A DNA stretch of 64,000 nt from Tubulanus polymorphus (GCF_964204645.1 NC_134028.1:25704153-25768152), one strand, 5' to 3'; counted from the first letter of the stretch, positions 48,301 to 59,575 are shown. Numbers and translations: made by a program. The notes: a model not told the origin generated them from the sequence alone.

Positions 48301-51300
48301 ATGATAGACAGGTGCGTAAACTCAGTACGACAAACAGCACTTTATGAACGTTGTCTATACCGGATTTACAATTTACGGCTATTATTTATGCACTAGGATT
48401 CAGGCTGCATTTTAATGATATTCCACGACCACCACTGGGCTTGTTATGAAACATACTTTAAGCTGATTAAGAAGCTCAAAACAAGTTAAACCCTCAATCC
48501 CTGCTTTGATTAACAGCTACAACGAGTGGGGTCCAGAAGAAAAGGGTAAAGCAGCCATGTCAAAGACCACTGGGGGTCCCACCCCATCCTCGGTATTAAG
48601 ATTAAAGATGCAAATTCTAAGAGGATTAGTGTCTTATTTGCAGGTTTTAACTATATCTGTCTTGATAAAAGGGAAGCCTCAGTGGGAAGGTAGGGGTCCG
48701 GATCCTTGAAACCACCCCCTAAATTTGCCCCTGTACAGCCAAATGGATAACTCGTCAGTGTGGAAACTGATAGAATTAAAAAGTCATGACTTATCCAATA
48801 ACGACTTTGCATTAGAAATACTAATTGAGACTTAAAAATTTGAGATGACTTAGTGATATGATTAGTCATTTGATGATAGGTTATTTGAGTTTGACTGTTC
48901 ACGCATGAGGATTCAAGCTAAAGCCCCAAATAAACGTCAGATGGCCATGAAAAATCCATTTCAGTCTTGCTAAACTTGAAATATGTTTACTGTTTGTAGA
49001 TTGAAAACCGAATTCCGTGACATCGCTGGTGAAGAAATGAGTAAACTGCAGACATTCGCAAAATCCGAAGGGTTTCCTCACACGTTGGCCATGTGGGATA
49101 TACCTTACTGGCGAAGACGTCAACAGCAACACTTATACAAGTAGGTTTTCTAGAAACAAGAAATCCAGCAAATGCAAATAACACAATTTCAGGGAATGTA
49201 AAATAGATTTATTCATCAGAAGACAACTAAACAAAAACAATGCCTACCATTATTCTTTAAACCTATGACATAGAGTACGAATTCCTGGATTCAGTTCCAA
49301 ATTTCCTTATAGAACCACCAAACTAACGGTTTAAAGAGAAAACCGAGAGTTTTATGGGAATGCCACTATAGTGCGTCTACACGGCGCGGTGTATCATTGG
49401 TTACTAGTATTTCACTATGTTTGACAGATGCTGCCATTTTTCAAGAGAGATAATTACTAATTACATCAATACACCGCAGCGCGGTGAACTAGCAAAATCC
49501 ATCACTGATTAGTACACCGCACTGAAAGGGTTAAGTTTGAGCGTTCAATTTTTTCATTACCGTCGAGTTTTTGTATACGTAAAAATACGGATGTAGAACA
49601 ACTTGAAAAGACTCGATTACTTTACACAACGGGTAGAGATACAACACGAGACGAGGCGGAATAATCGTAATACACGACTGCACAATCGATATCGGCACGA
49701 AACAAACAACGAAAATCATCAGTAAAACTAGCGACCGCTTGAAAACGACTTTCAACGAAAATATGTCTTTCGGACGGGCGTCGAACGATCCGGAACGCAC
49801 TGTACTCGGTATCGAATTCAGACGATTCGGGATGAGGAATTCGGTGCTGCGTTGTTGTAGCTGTTCGTTCTCCTCGTTGATTTGTGGATAGACGGCGCTG
49901 GCGTCGTCGTTCGACAGCCAGTTATTGTGTAATACTCGGTGTTGTTTTTCGCGCGTCGTCGTCGTCGAACTCGCGTCTTGTTTATTGGGAAGCGACGGTC
50001 GTATTATTCGTATCATTGGCTTCGTATTGTAGACTTTACACGTCGATTCGTCGTCCATCTGTCTGACGCCGTCATCCGTCTGCGTGCTGATACTCACAAA
50101 TTTACGTTTCTTCAAGCGTTTATTTTGTTTATGTTGTTTCGGTCGCGGAATAAACGAAGTAGGTTTCTTAGCGTCCGATTTCGCGTTGCCGGTCTGCGGG
50201 TCCGATCTTACGTCGCCGGTCGACAAGCTCAATCTCTGCGGGCGCTCCGTGTTTTTCCCGTCGCTAATCGGCGGTAGCGGAATGTGTTTCCAATGATTGC
50301 TGAATTGTTGCATCATCCAGGATTCGACGACCCCGGTCCGCGAAACCTGCGAGTCCGACAACGGTCCGTTTATTTCATCGACGTACGAATATTTCTGTTC
50401 GAGCGGCGACGAGTTATTATTGCGAGAATTCGCCGACGTCCAGCTGTATCTGCTGCTTCCCGCCGAACTGTTCGATGAAATCAATTGCAATTCCGATTTG
50501 TGATCGTCGTCTTGAGACTGAGCGCTGCTATTCGACGAACCGTCGTCTTGCAGATTCAGAGGCGTCAATCGTCTTCCGCTAATGTTGCTGCTGTTCAGGC
50601 TTGTTTCTAGCGCGCTCGGCGACGGGTCGGTCTTCTCGAATTGCGACTCGTATCCGTCTGCTGTATTGGTATTCGACGATAAGCTACTTCTCGCCGCTTG
50701 TCGTATTAAACGGCGTACACGCGTCTGCCCGCGCCGCCTCTTCTTCTCGTACGACGCCAACGACGAATCCATCTCCGACGTCGCCGTTGTTATATCTCTT
50801 TCTGACATGGCAGACGCCGTCGAAGCGCGCTGCGTCGATAATGACAACGATTTAAGCCAGACGTTTCCGGCGCTTCGTCGCGTGTGTCGTAACGGGTTCA
50901 ACATCGACGGTTCTAGCGGATCGGCGTCGTCTTTATCGTCGGTCTCGTACTCGGGAATCGTGTCGATCGAAAACACGCTGCACGTCGATAATTTACCGTT
51001 GGCTTTCAGCGGCGCGTTTAATTCGAGTAGACCGCTCGATTGCCGAGACGTCGAACGCGTTTCGGAATTCGTAGCGCTGACGCGTGTCTCCGTTTTCATG
51101 TCAGCCGACGAACTGGATATAGAAGATATTCGCGGACTCGTCAGGTGACTGGTGGTCGACGTCGACGAAATTCGATACTCGGTACTCGACGAGGAGTAAT
51201 CGTGTGTCGCGGTCAGTAAATCGGTGATCGGTAATCGAGATTTCTGGCGTCGATCGGATTCATTTTTGACCTGTGCGACATCGGGATCGTCCATTAAACG

Positions 51301-54300
51301 AATCGGATTCAGTTCGGTAATTTGAGTCGGCGTCGCTGAATTTGTTTCGTTCGATTCGACCGAGTTTTCGATAGAGACCACTCGATTTATGACGTCCATT
51401 TCGACGGCGATCGCGACGTCGGATTCCGGCGAGATGGCCGCTATTTTCCGCGCGAGGAACAACAATCCGTGCGCGTATATTCCCGCGATCGCGATCAACG
51501 TCGAAAACGTCAGCGCCGGCGAATAAGCATCGGCGAATATCGAGAACGCCGTTTCGTGTTTCGTGTTCCAGATATTCGCGTAGCATATTTGCGTAAGAAC
51601 GTTGGAACGCGGCTGATCCAGCGACCGGTAGAATTCGTAGATCAAGTACGGCAAACTGAGCGTCCAGACGACCGCGAATATTCGAGCGATCGAACACTTG
51701 TTCAATAATTGTATTCGATCTTGTCCGAAAACGACGTAGATTTTACGTATTCGTTGACACGAGATACTGACAAGACAGACGTACGTCTGCAGTTTGCAGC
51801 AGTTCTCGACGAATCTCTCCAGCGAACATAAGATCGGACTGTTCGTCGCCATCCATGTTAGAAATATACTGATAGTACGCAGCGGAATTGCGAAACCGCT
51901 GATCAATATACAAGAAATGGTTAGACAAATGATTCCTTTGTGTTGTTTACGAATGTAACCTTTTTTGAACATTTTCGACGCCAGGTATATGTTCACCGTT
52001 AGACCGACGATGCATACTGTACCCATCACTACTGTTACGATTAGTCCGAGTATTAAGTTCACCATGAAATAGTTTTCGGTCATCGTCTGATTTGCCGATG
52101 CGCTGTTGCTGTTGTTCATTTTCATTTCGTTTTGATCGATTGAAGAACCTCTTTTCAACTGTTCTTACCTCAGAGAAGTGAGGTTGTTCGTAGTGTGTCT
52201 TGTTGAAGTTTATGTATCTAAGGATGTTACTAATTAAGACTTCCTCTCGACACACGCAATAAGTACACCATTAGTATACGTCGCTGTATGTTATTCATGT
52301 GTCAGATCTATTAACAACTTTTTGACGTAAGCGTTTAAATTTAAAGTTTTGACTTTTCTTAAATTGCTACCTAATCAACTAAATCATTTGGATTCCTATT
52401 ACTACATCAACGATATTGCAGTAAACCGTGCCTTATTTGGACACGGCCATCTCGCGACTTTGGACGAAAAAAAAGAATCATATTCCGACATCCTAACATA
52501 TTTTCCCATCCTTTACTCGTCGTGCTTAGCCTATTTTGCCAGTTCCTGTTAAGCATGATTTACTGTAACTAAAATGTATTTTTGTATATTAAATGAGATT
52601 GAGCTGAAACTGATCGAATTAATTGTTTCATTTTCATGTGACTTATCATTTTCAGGGCGGATGAAGCTACAATTGCTCAATATTTTCCGTTTTCGAAAGT
52701 TTTGTCCGGTCTATTCAAACTCAGCGAAAACCTATTCAACATAAAAATCAAGGTAGCTTTAAATTGCTGATATGATGGGTGAAAATCTATTGAGAATTCA
52801 CTTGACTACATTATAAAATGAAAATTCTTCTTAATCCAAAGTTGTTGTGAAAAAGAAACATTTCGTAAACAGATTTACTATTAATGACTTTTATAGGACT
52901 GCTCTAATGATGCCGATTTATGGGATGAGAGTGTGAAATTGTACAATATTCATGATGCAAATGGTGAGTCATGTATTTGATTAAAAACTTTATGACAGAG
53001 TGGCCACTGGCCTGGAAAACCTGTAAAACTCGGGGAATCAGAAAAATCTCGCAAAAAAATCAGGGAAAACTCAAGGAATTTGACAAATTTTAGCGAAAAA
53101 ACCTGGAAATAACAGGTAATTTGGATAATGTTATCAACCACGTGTTTCTTTATCAGTATATGACACTGAAAAATGAATGAATTGTGGCATTTTGAACCTA
53201 AAAATTTCTCTTAATTCATTTAGGGAATTTTTTGTAATCACATGGAAATATTAGGGAAAACTCGGGGGATTTTGTAAATAGGTGAAAAATGGAGCCACCC
53301 TCCCTGTATACGAATTAATTTTGAAAGTTAACTTACAATTCTACGGCTTTTGGAATTATTTCTTATGGAGTAAGAGGAGTGTTTAATCAGCGAGTGGCTA
53401 ATTTGAAAATTGAATTATCATAAGGTGCTAAAAACTTGCCAATATTTATAATTCAGGGAGTGTTATCGCTTCATTATATATGGATCCATACGTCAGACTG
53501 GGAGAAAAGGCTGAAGGAACTTGGATGGACTGTGGAAGAGGTAGTTCCCTATTGATTTTGAGCATTATTTTGTTTCATTACTTGTCAACCCTTTCAGTGC
53601 GTCTGAAACCACATAGTGAAATATTGAAATAGTGGTATTCCCGTTATTCAACACACTAAGTTGGAATTCTTCAAAATTTTCAAATTATTTTCAGCACAAT
53701 AGGGTATTGTTAAGTCAGCACTGAAAGGGTTAAATCTCACAAAATTGTTATCATAGAATCCAAGCTGCAAAAACGTATAGGATAAAAAAACTGTTAATCT
53801 TGTTTTAGAGAGCAGTAATTTATACAACACAAAACCGATATCTTACTGGACGATGAATCTTCCAGCTCCGATTGCGGGACGATCACCGAATTTAACGTTT
53901 AAAGACGTTAAACTATTGTTCCATGAGGTTTGTTTGAATTACAGCCGCTTCGGGTTGTTTTTTTTCTTTTAGATAACATAGAGGACAGATTTTCAACAGA
54001 TACATTTCTAGGGGAAAGAGGAAAAACTTAATAGGAAAAAAAGCAGCTGAGCTAAACCAGCGGTCAAAATATCTTGTTTGAGGAGGGAAAATGTATTTGA
54101 AAATTTTGATGAAAAAAAAATGAATTTTCATTGAACAAAATAATACGTACAGTGTATGAATTAAGCTAAAATGACGGATGTTTAACAGTCCAGGGGTGGG
54201 GGGAAAATTTTTCAATTCATCCATTTTCCCATTTATTCAGAAATTTACTGCACCTTCATCCAAAAAGCCTTCAAGTTTTTTGCTGTTATTGAAGGATTGA

Positions 54301-55636
54301 AATCGTGATTTTTCAGTTCGGACATGGTTTACAGCAGATGTTGACGCAAATACCTTACTGCGATTTATCGGGTCAACGCAACGTCGAATGGGACGCTTTA
54401 CAAGTATGCTCGACATTCATGGAGGAGTTGCTTACTTTGCCGGACGTAATCAAATCAATCAGCGGTCATCAGGACACGAACGAAGTCATACCGGACGATC
54501 TTGTAAATGATCTATTGAAAAGTAAGTCGAGTGATGGCAGCTTTTTGTTTTCATTCATCAGTCATGGCTTCACTGTACAGTATGAAGTCAGGGAAAAGTC
54601 ATTGCATTTTCTTTAAATAGTCAGTCAAAAGCTTATTATTATTAAAGTAGATTGCCCTTATAATCAAACAGTTTCTTGTATATTTTATGTATTAGACTGT
54701 TTTAATTGATTGAATTATTAGCAGATCAAGTCAGGGAAAACAACTTAATTCAAAAGCAAATCAGATAAAATTGGCCGCCCTGAATAATGTTGTAATATAT
54801 TTCATAGGTGAAGCGCACATGACGACATACGACCTGATGAGACAATTATATTTCAGTGCATTAGATATGGAGATGTATATAAGGTATATCGATGTCACAA
54901 ATAAAATCGAATCACAAATAAAGTGCAATCTTTAATTTGAATACATATGATTTTTCAGTAAAGATCACTGGCACGATATAATGACGCGTGTTTGGAGGGA
55001 GTTTATGCCTGTAGAATTGGATAAGGATGATAATCATCCGTGTTCACTGACTCATATATTCTCCGATCAATATCCGGCTGCTTATTACTCGTATAAATGG
55101 TCTGAGGTAAATATCGCGTGTGAACCAAAATATCTGATTCGTCACGACTTTTCAAAATCCTTTCATTTACCTGTGAGGTACTATAGACTTGAGAGCTTGT
55201 ACTTCTGAATCTAGTTTACCTTCGAAGTACTTGGGTTGTTTTTTATAAGGGGGTGGGGTTCCGACCCAGTATACCCTCGCTATGGGAATATGAAGACATT
55301 ACATTAGTAACTAGTTTGTGTTTGAATGATTATAGATGATATCTGCCGATGCATTCGAAGCCCTTATTGAAAGTGGATGGAATGATAATGAGAAAGTACT
55401 TGCCAAAGGACAAAGGTGTGTATTTTCTGCAGTATAGGGATTCCGGGTTCAGATGAACCCAACAGACTCGAGTCTCATTGTTTCTTATCTTCATTTCCAG
55501 ATTCAGGGAAACTTTCTTATCACTAGGTGGCGCTGTACCTGCTGGTGAAGTTTTCCGTCGTTATCGAGGTCGCGACCCGTCATTGGATGCGTTAGTCAGA
55601 AAGTATCAAAAGCTCTCGAAGGACTCGTCGAGTTGA
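45354..55636 (+). CDS. oligopeptidase A-like M3-family metallopeptidase (18 exons)
   Basis: M3 peptidases are zinc enzymes that cut short peptides in the cytosol or organelles. Exons: 45354-45466, 45850-46013 (or 46022), 46102-46241, 46685-46753, 46834-46994, 47375-47479, 47939-48127, 48210-48311, 49000-49140, 52656-52752, 52897-52963, 53457-53540, 53809-53927, 54317-54521, 54808-54883, 54959-55106, 55336-55415, 55501-55636; about 731 aa with all phases matching. The order follows bacterial OpdA and plant oligopeptidases. HEFGH (516-520) is split between exons 13 and 14. HIF and the tyrosines of QYPAAYYSYKW (643-658) match the active-site loop. The first about 37 residues are basic and lack acidic residues, suggesting a mitochondrial presequence. 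Odd point: the third zinc ligand Glu is Gln546. THOP1, NLN and MIPEP are less similar, since WDAL and YYSYKW are OpdA-type. Confidence 0.9.
46297..46643. mobile_element. MITE with TTACTTGGAGTACGGAT termini
   Basis: The left end TTACTTGGAGTACGGATCC and right end AATCCGTACTCCAGGTAA are approximately inverse. It sits in intron 3 of the oligopeptidase gene. A related copy lies at 57722-58112 in DPH7 intron 1. Confidence 0.65.
49340..49534. mobile_element. CCCTTTCAGTGC-family MITE at the GPCR stop codon
   Basis: The right end GCACTGAAAGGG followed by TTAA (49531-49534) is intact, and the interior matches 43145-43411 closely. The left terminus is lost or diverged. The GPCR stop codon TAA lies within the TTAA target. 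Confidence 0.75.
49531..52125 (-). CDS. orphan class A-like GPCR with giant third intracellular loop
   Basis: Intronless, 864 aa from the ATG at 52123-52125; an in-frame TTG upstream is not a credible start. Seven hydrophobic segments can be read: TM1 beginning at YFMVNLILG, TM2 IICLTISCILISGFAIP, TM3 ending SCQRIRKIYVV, TM4 IFAVVWTLSLPYLIYEFY, TM5 FADAYSPALTFSTLIAIAG, TM6 SLVLLMIFVVCFVP, TM7 VVLHPYFYVYKN. A Cys before TM3 and one in loop 2 could form the usual disulfide. Rhodopsin-like hallmarks are present but altered: CQR replaces D/ERY, CFVP replaces CWxP, HPYFY replaces NPxxY. The loop between TM5 and TM6 is about 550 residues, Ser/Thr-rich and low complexity; the C-tail is only about 15 residues. 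It lies inside intron 9 of the oligopeptidase gene on the opposite strand. Ligand unknown; I cannot assign a subfamily. Confidence 0.8.
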   Translation of the reverse strand: MKMNNSNSASANQTMTENYFMVNLILGLIVTVVMGTVCIVGLTVNIYLASKMFKKGYIRKQHKGIICLTISCILISGFAIPLRTISIFLTWMATNSPILCSLERFVENCCKLQTYVCLVSISCQRIRKIYVVFGQDRIQLLNKCSIARIFAVVWTLSLPYLIYEFYRSLDQPRSNVLTQICYANIWNTKHETAFSIFADAYSPALTFSTLIAIAGIYAHGLLFLARKIAAISPESDVAIAVEMDVINRVVSIENSVESNETNSATPTQITELNPIRLMDDPDVAQVKNESDRRQKSRLPITDLLTATHDYSSSSTEYRISSTSTTSHLTSPRISSISSSSADMKTETRVSATNSETRSTSRQSSGLLELNAPLKANGKLSTCSVFSIDTIPEYETDDKDDADPLEPSMLNPLRHTRRSAGNVWLKSLSLSTQRASTASAMSERDITTATSEMDSSLASYEKKRRRGQTRVRRLIRQAARSSLSSNTNTADGYESQFEKTDPSPSALETSLNSSNISGRRLTPLNLQDDGSSNSSAQSQDDDHKSELQLISSNSSAGSSRYSWTSANSRNNNSSPLEQKYSYVDEINGPLSDSQVSRTGVVESWMMQQFSNHWKHIPLPPISDGKNTERPQRLSLSTGDVRSDPQTGNAKSDAKKPTSFIPRPKQHKQNKRLKKRKFVSISTQTDDGVRQMDDESTCKVYNTKPMIRIIRPSLPNKQDASSTTTTREKQHRVLHNNWLSNDDASAVYPQINEENEQLQQRSTEFLIPNRLNSIPSTVRSGSFDARPKDIFSLKVVFKRSLVLLMIFVVCFVPISIVQSCITIIPPRLVLYLYPLCKVIESFQVVLHPYFYVYKNSTVMKKLNAQT
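52996..53305. mobile_element. MITE, CAGAGTGGCCACTGG...CCACCCTCCCTG family
   Basis: Starts CAGAGTGGCCACTGG and ends GGAGCCACCCTCCCTG. It contains several inverse copies of GGGAAAACTC/GAGTTTTCCC. Intron 11 of the oligopeptidase gene. Confidence 0.65.
53585..53733. mobile_element. short CCCTTTCAGTGC-family MITE
   Basis: Left end CAACCCTTTCAGTGC, right end GCACTGAAAGGGTTAA, 149 bp; an internally deleted copy in intron 12 of the oligopeptidase gene. Confidence 0.8.
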
Positions 55637-56232
55637 TCCTCAACGTCATTAGACTGTGATATTATTTCTATTGAACGAACTGTAATATGACAATGACGAT
55701 GACATTATGTAGTTATTTGCGGGGGCGGATCTAGGGCTGAAATATAATTTAGTACTAAAATATCAGGTTGCCCTGAAATTCTAATAAGGTAGAAGAAAAA
55801 TATTAAACAGATACCTAAAAAGTTTAAATTCATAAGCTTGTATTTCCAAAAATGATTTAATTGTTTCTGATGACCTTTTTTTCAGGGTGCCATTCAATTA
55901 TATGATGTGCCCTATTTTGGTGGGGCACCCCTCCCTGAATCAGACCTTAGATCCACCCCTGATTTGGATAGAGTAAATTCCAGCAAATGGAATAATTGGT
56001 AAATGTAGAATGACAAAATGGCACTTTCTCGTATTCCATCATGTTGATATTTTGTAGGAAACATAGATGAAGTGGTTTTTATGTCTAATCAGATGCAAAC
56101 TTGTTGAATGAATGAATATAATTTGTGTGTGTCTATAATATTAACAGATATTTGTTGTTGGTAGGTTTTTTCTCGGGTTCGTCGGTTACAAACATATCGA
56201 AATCAAACACCGGTGTGAATTATTATTAGTTT
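55637..56232. other. shared 3' region between oligopeptidase and DPH7 genes
   Basis: About 600 bp between two convergent stop codons. It contains a GGGGCGGATCTAGGG-type MITE (55721-55962). No coding potential is visible. Confidence 0.6.
55721..55962. mobile_element. MITE with GGGGCGGATCTAGGG/ATCCACCCCTG termini
   Basis: Left GGGGGCGGATCTAGGGCTGA, right CCTTAGATCCACCCCTGA, inverse to each other. The interior ATGATGTGCCCTATTTTGG is shared with 11010-11262. Confidence 0.78.
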
Positions 56233-58323
56233 TCATGTGTCTTTATTCCACGACCATAAACACAAAAGTTTATCATAAAACGAACACGAAGCTATCACAT
56301 TATTCTCGTCATCGTCTGCATTCGCAAACATCCAATCTACGCCGTATGCTATAGATTTGTGATTCATAAACGACGCAACGATTTTCTGTTCTCCACAGAT
56401 ATTGTTACAATCGAGGATATGAAAGCCGTTGTACATGCAAGCTGTTAGAAGATACGATGCATGTGTCGGGTGCCATTTCAGACGCCAAACTCCACCCCCG
56501 ACATTCGTATCGCTCAAAGGTTGTTTCATTGTTCGTGTGTCCCAAATCAATACGTGTTCATCGTAGCTGAAATTAGACCATAAAATGGATGTTGTCTGCC
56601 ATTTCTCGGTTCTTTCAACTGCCAATTAAAGGCAGGTTTCAATTGATAGCATTCTGGTTTAAGGAAAGAAATTCCAGATTACAAACTCTCTATTGGACAC
56701 TTCTATCAGGTTCACAGACGCTTTTCCAGAATAGGTAGTGTATTCTGGTCAGAAGAGCACCCGGTATTCCAGAATAGGTAGAGGTCAATCGAAACCTGCC
56801 TAAATGATCTCTGAACCCTTTATTCAATATTTACTAACCTGCCAGTGCAAAGTATGTTCTCATTCATCCAATTAGACTGTATGCTACAAACGCCCATATC
56901 ATGACTGAAGAAAAGTGTTACGAGATAAATCTTGAAATAACGGTAACTACCAGTAATGAAGCAATAGTGAAGTTCTACTCACTGCTTTTTGGTAAAGATC
57001 GGTCGACTACAATCGGTCCTCGTGTCCCAGCCTTTGAATTTTGTGTCATCTCCACCTACATACATATAAAATAGTAAACTCTAGTTCCGCTAAGTCATTC
57101 AACGCATTGGGTTTATCTGAGCTAGAAACATTACCTGAGTATATGATATCATTGTTCCAGTAGTCAAATGCTGATATCCAAGATTCAAAATCATGTGCAG
57201 TCCACTGTTGTACAGTTTTCACAGAGCTCTCAGAAATCTGTGCGACGCCTACATTTCCACTTGAATTACTGTAACTGAGTTTTGGTGCTTCGCTGAAAAT
57301 CATATTGACTATTGAGTAAGTGAGCTATAATTTTGAATATTACAAGTTTTCGGTATGTCGAATTTACCTGTAATATTTCCTATTGGACCAATCTAATGAC
57401 GTTCCCATGCAGTCATCACCGATTGAGCATGATTGCGTAATCTCGTCAAGTTTTCCGTCAATCAGAGCGAAAATACGCAGCTCGCCGGCTGAATTCACAA
57501 TTCCTAAACCGGCTGCGTTATCTTTTAATTCTTTAGGTGACCATTTTATATCAAAGATTCCTGGTAATGTAATATTCATCACTTCTTGAAGTTCAGAATT
57601 CTCATGCCGGTACAAAACAAGTCCTCCCAGCCTATCATTCTTTGATTTTTCTGTCTGGAAGATTATGTAAGATATTGTGAATACCCGGTACATGGCCAGT
57701 AGCTCTTAGGCCTTTTCTTGATTACTTGGAGCACGGATATAAAAAAAATGGTAAGGTGCAGAAAAAATATTTTGTATTAGGCATTTCAAAATGAAAGAGA
57801 ATAGGAAAATGATAGATTATTTTAATTATTTGAGCATTTTCTACATAAAACCTCGGAAGGACTGCAGAAAAGAAAATACAAAAGGACTGAAAATTGTGAT
57901 GAATTTGATTCACATGATAGGAGAAATGGAAACTTTTTGCAAATCGCAATATTCAAAATCAACTTACAAGTTACTACTTAGATCGAAAATCAAGATTGAC
58001 ATTACAGAAATACATTTTTTTGAAAGATTGTGATGAAAACACAACATGGGACTGAAAAATCTTTTTTTTTAAATTTGATGTTTTTTGCAGAATTCCGGGA
58101 CCCAAGTCCGTACTCAAAGCATTTCAAAAAGGCCTTAACTGGAATCTGCAATTACGTGGATTTCTATCCTTACCACACTGGATTCCAATTCATATAGACC
58201 GCAGGCGAGGTAACTGTTTTGACTGGCAATAGGACACCATTCAACAGAGTCTGCACACAAATCAGTATTCAGCGAATTCAATATTTTAATATTAGGGGTA
58301 GAGATGTTCTCACTATCATCCAT
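56233..58323 (-). CDS. DPH7: diphthine methyltransferase DPH7 (WDR85), 6 coding exons
   Basis: DPH7 is a WD40 protein that removes a methyl group from methylated diphthine on elongation factor 2, the step before final amidation to diphthamide. Exons: 58174-58323, 57368-57654, 57135-57292, 56983-57055, 56839-56904, 56233-56566; phases agree and give 355 aa. That is shorter than human (about 450), mostly from shorter loops. Diagnostic stretches: [12 protein letters not shown] and YLACGLYEL near the start, [51 protein letters not shown] and [11 protein letters not shown]. The ATG at 58321-58323 lies two bases behind a good acceptor (TTGTTTTTCAG), so the 5' UTR is probably split by an intron. It converges with the oligopeptidase gene (stops about 600 bp apart). 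A MITE copy sits in intron 1. Confidence 0.92.
57722..58112. mobile_element. copy of the TTACTTGGAG MITE in DPH7 intron 1
   Basis: Left TTACTTGGAGCACGGAT and right AAGTCCGTACTCAAAG match the ends of 46297-46643. Confidence 0.55.
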
Positions 58324-59218
58324 TACTGAAAAACAATTTGGACGTTTTAAGACCGGAGATGTCTACATGTATTAGGAAAGAAATGCATGGAATCCAAAAA
58401 TCCTTTAGAAATAAAAGCTTAGAGAATAAAAATATCTTCTGACTAAAGTTTATTGTATGAAATAATGAAAGTACATATAAAAGAGGATCTGCATGAACTA
58501 ATAATAAACTATTCTACCTCGTTTTCGTTAATGCATTTTGACAATGTTGAGAATAAATACATGATTAACCAAAATCAAATTTTCTTTTGATATAATCAGC
58601 CGGATATGACATGAAACAAAATTACATCTAGAAGTTTATGCCACACAAACTGAAAATCGTCATGATTACCATTAAAAATTGATATCATAAAAACCCTAAT
58701 TTCAGGCTATTTTTAGATAACAAGAAAAAACATTTAAGTTGTATAGTATACAAGTTGAAATTGCAGTCGTGGTGATCCATTTACATGAAAATCTATAGAT
58801 TTTAACACTTTCTTTTTTGGCAGGTTTCCATTGAATGTATACTTTTGTAATGTTTAAGAATAGTTTTTCTGGATCACAAGCTTTCTAACAGCTGCATCAA
58901 TCAGGTTTAAAGATAGAGTTGTTTCAGACTAAGAAGAGTGCAAGTCTATACTGCTCGAAACAAACGCGCAAGAAGAGAATTCCAGAATTGGTAGAAACCA
59001 ATCAAAACCTGCCTCAGTCACCCCTGCAAGCATCACGGGCAATTCACCCCTCACATTAAAGAATTATTCAAAAACATTAAACAGTCATTGATCTGAAGAT
59101 ACAGATTAAACTGCATCTGATCATTGATTAATGTTTTATCCGAGTTTGGCTGTATAAAAATCTCGACATCCATGATTCGTCGATCAGAAAATTTGAATCC
59201 GTTAAACTCTGCGCTGGC
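58324..59218. other. non-coding region between DPH7 and CDK2AP1
   Basis: AT-rich. It should contain the DPH7 5' UTR exon and promoter (an acceptor lies directly before the DPH7 ATG) and the CDK2AP1 3' UTR. No further exon is visible. Confidence 0.5.
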
Positions 59219-59575
59219 TCAAGATCTCGCGCTTCTTTCGCATTCCATTAAACACTCGCGAACTAAAATCCTCGCGTGGACGATACCTCGTTTTAAACGC
59301 TCCGAGGAACTCTTACTACCCGAATACGTCGGTCGAATGTCCTTTCCCATCTCCTCGATCACCGACAGCAACTGCGCGTATTTGCTCTGATGCTGCTGCT
59401 GTCGGCCGAGGTGTTGCGGAATTTGTTGCGTCATCGTCGGTATCGGTAAACTCATCGTTTGAGCAATAGGTGGCGGCGTGTTCCTGATGTCGGCGGTATC
59501 GAGACCGCGAGGCGTTCCCGGATTACTGATCTGCGGCGAGTTACTCGCCTCCATATCGTCTTTATACGAAGCCAT
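59219..59575 (-). CDS. CDK2AP1: CDK2-associated protein 1/2 (DOC1)
   Basis: Small nuclear protein. CDK2AP1 (DOC1) is a subunit of the NuRD chromatin-remodelling complex and was first described as a CDK2-binding growth suppressor. Single coding exon, 118 aa, start at the ATG at 59573-59575 (MASYKDD). A TTG four codons upstream extends the frame but lies between an acceptor and the ATG. The C-terminal half is the conserved dimerising helix region: [53 protein letters not shown]; human CDK2AP1 is 115 aa. The N-terminal half is Pro/Gln-rich and disordered, with a TPRG motif. A consensus acceptor (TTTCTGATTTCAG) 15-16 bp before the ATG shows that the 5' UTR continues in an upstream exon that I could not locate. 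GET4 starts about 1.3 kb away in the opposite direction. Confidence 0.92.
   Translation of the reverse strand: MASYKDDMEASNSPQISNPGTPRGLDTADIRNTPPPIAQTMSLPIPTMTQQIPQHLGRQQQHQSKYAQLLSVIEEMGKDIRPTYSGSKSSSERLKRGIVHARILVRECLMECERSARS

Noticed and set aside
52150-52180. Donor-like GAG|GTAAGA upstream of the GPCR ATG
   Set aside because: Only about 45 bp separate it from the ATG with no acceptor between, too short for an intron.
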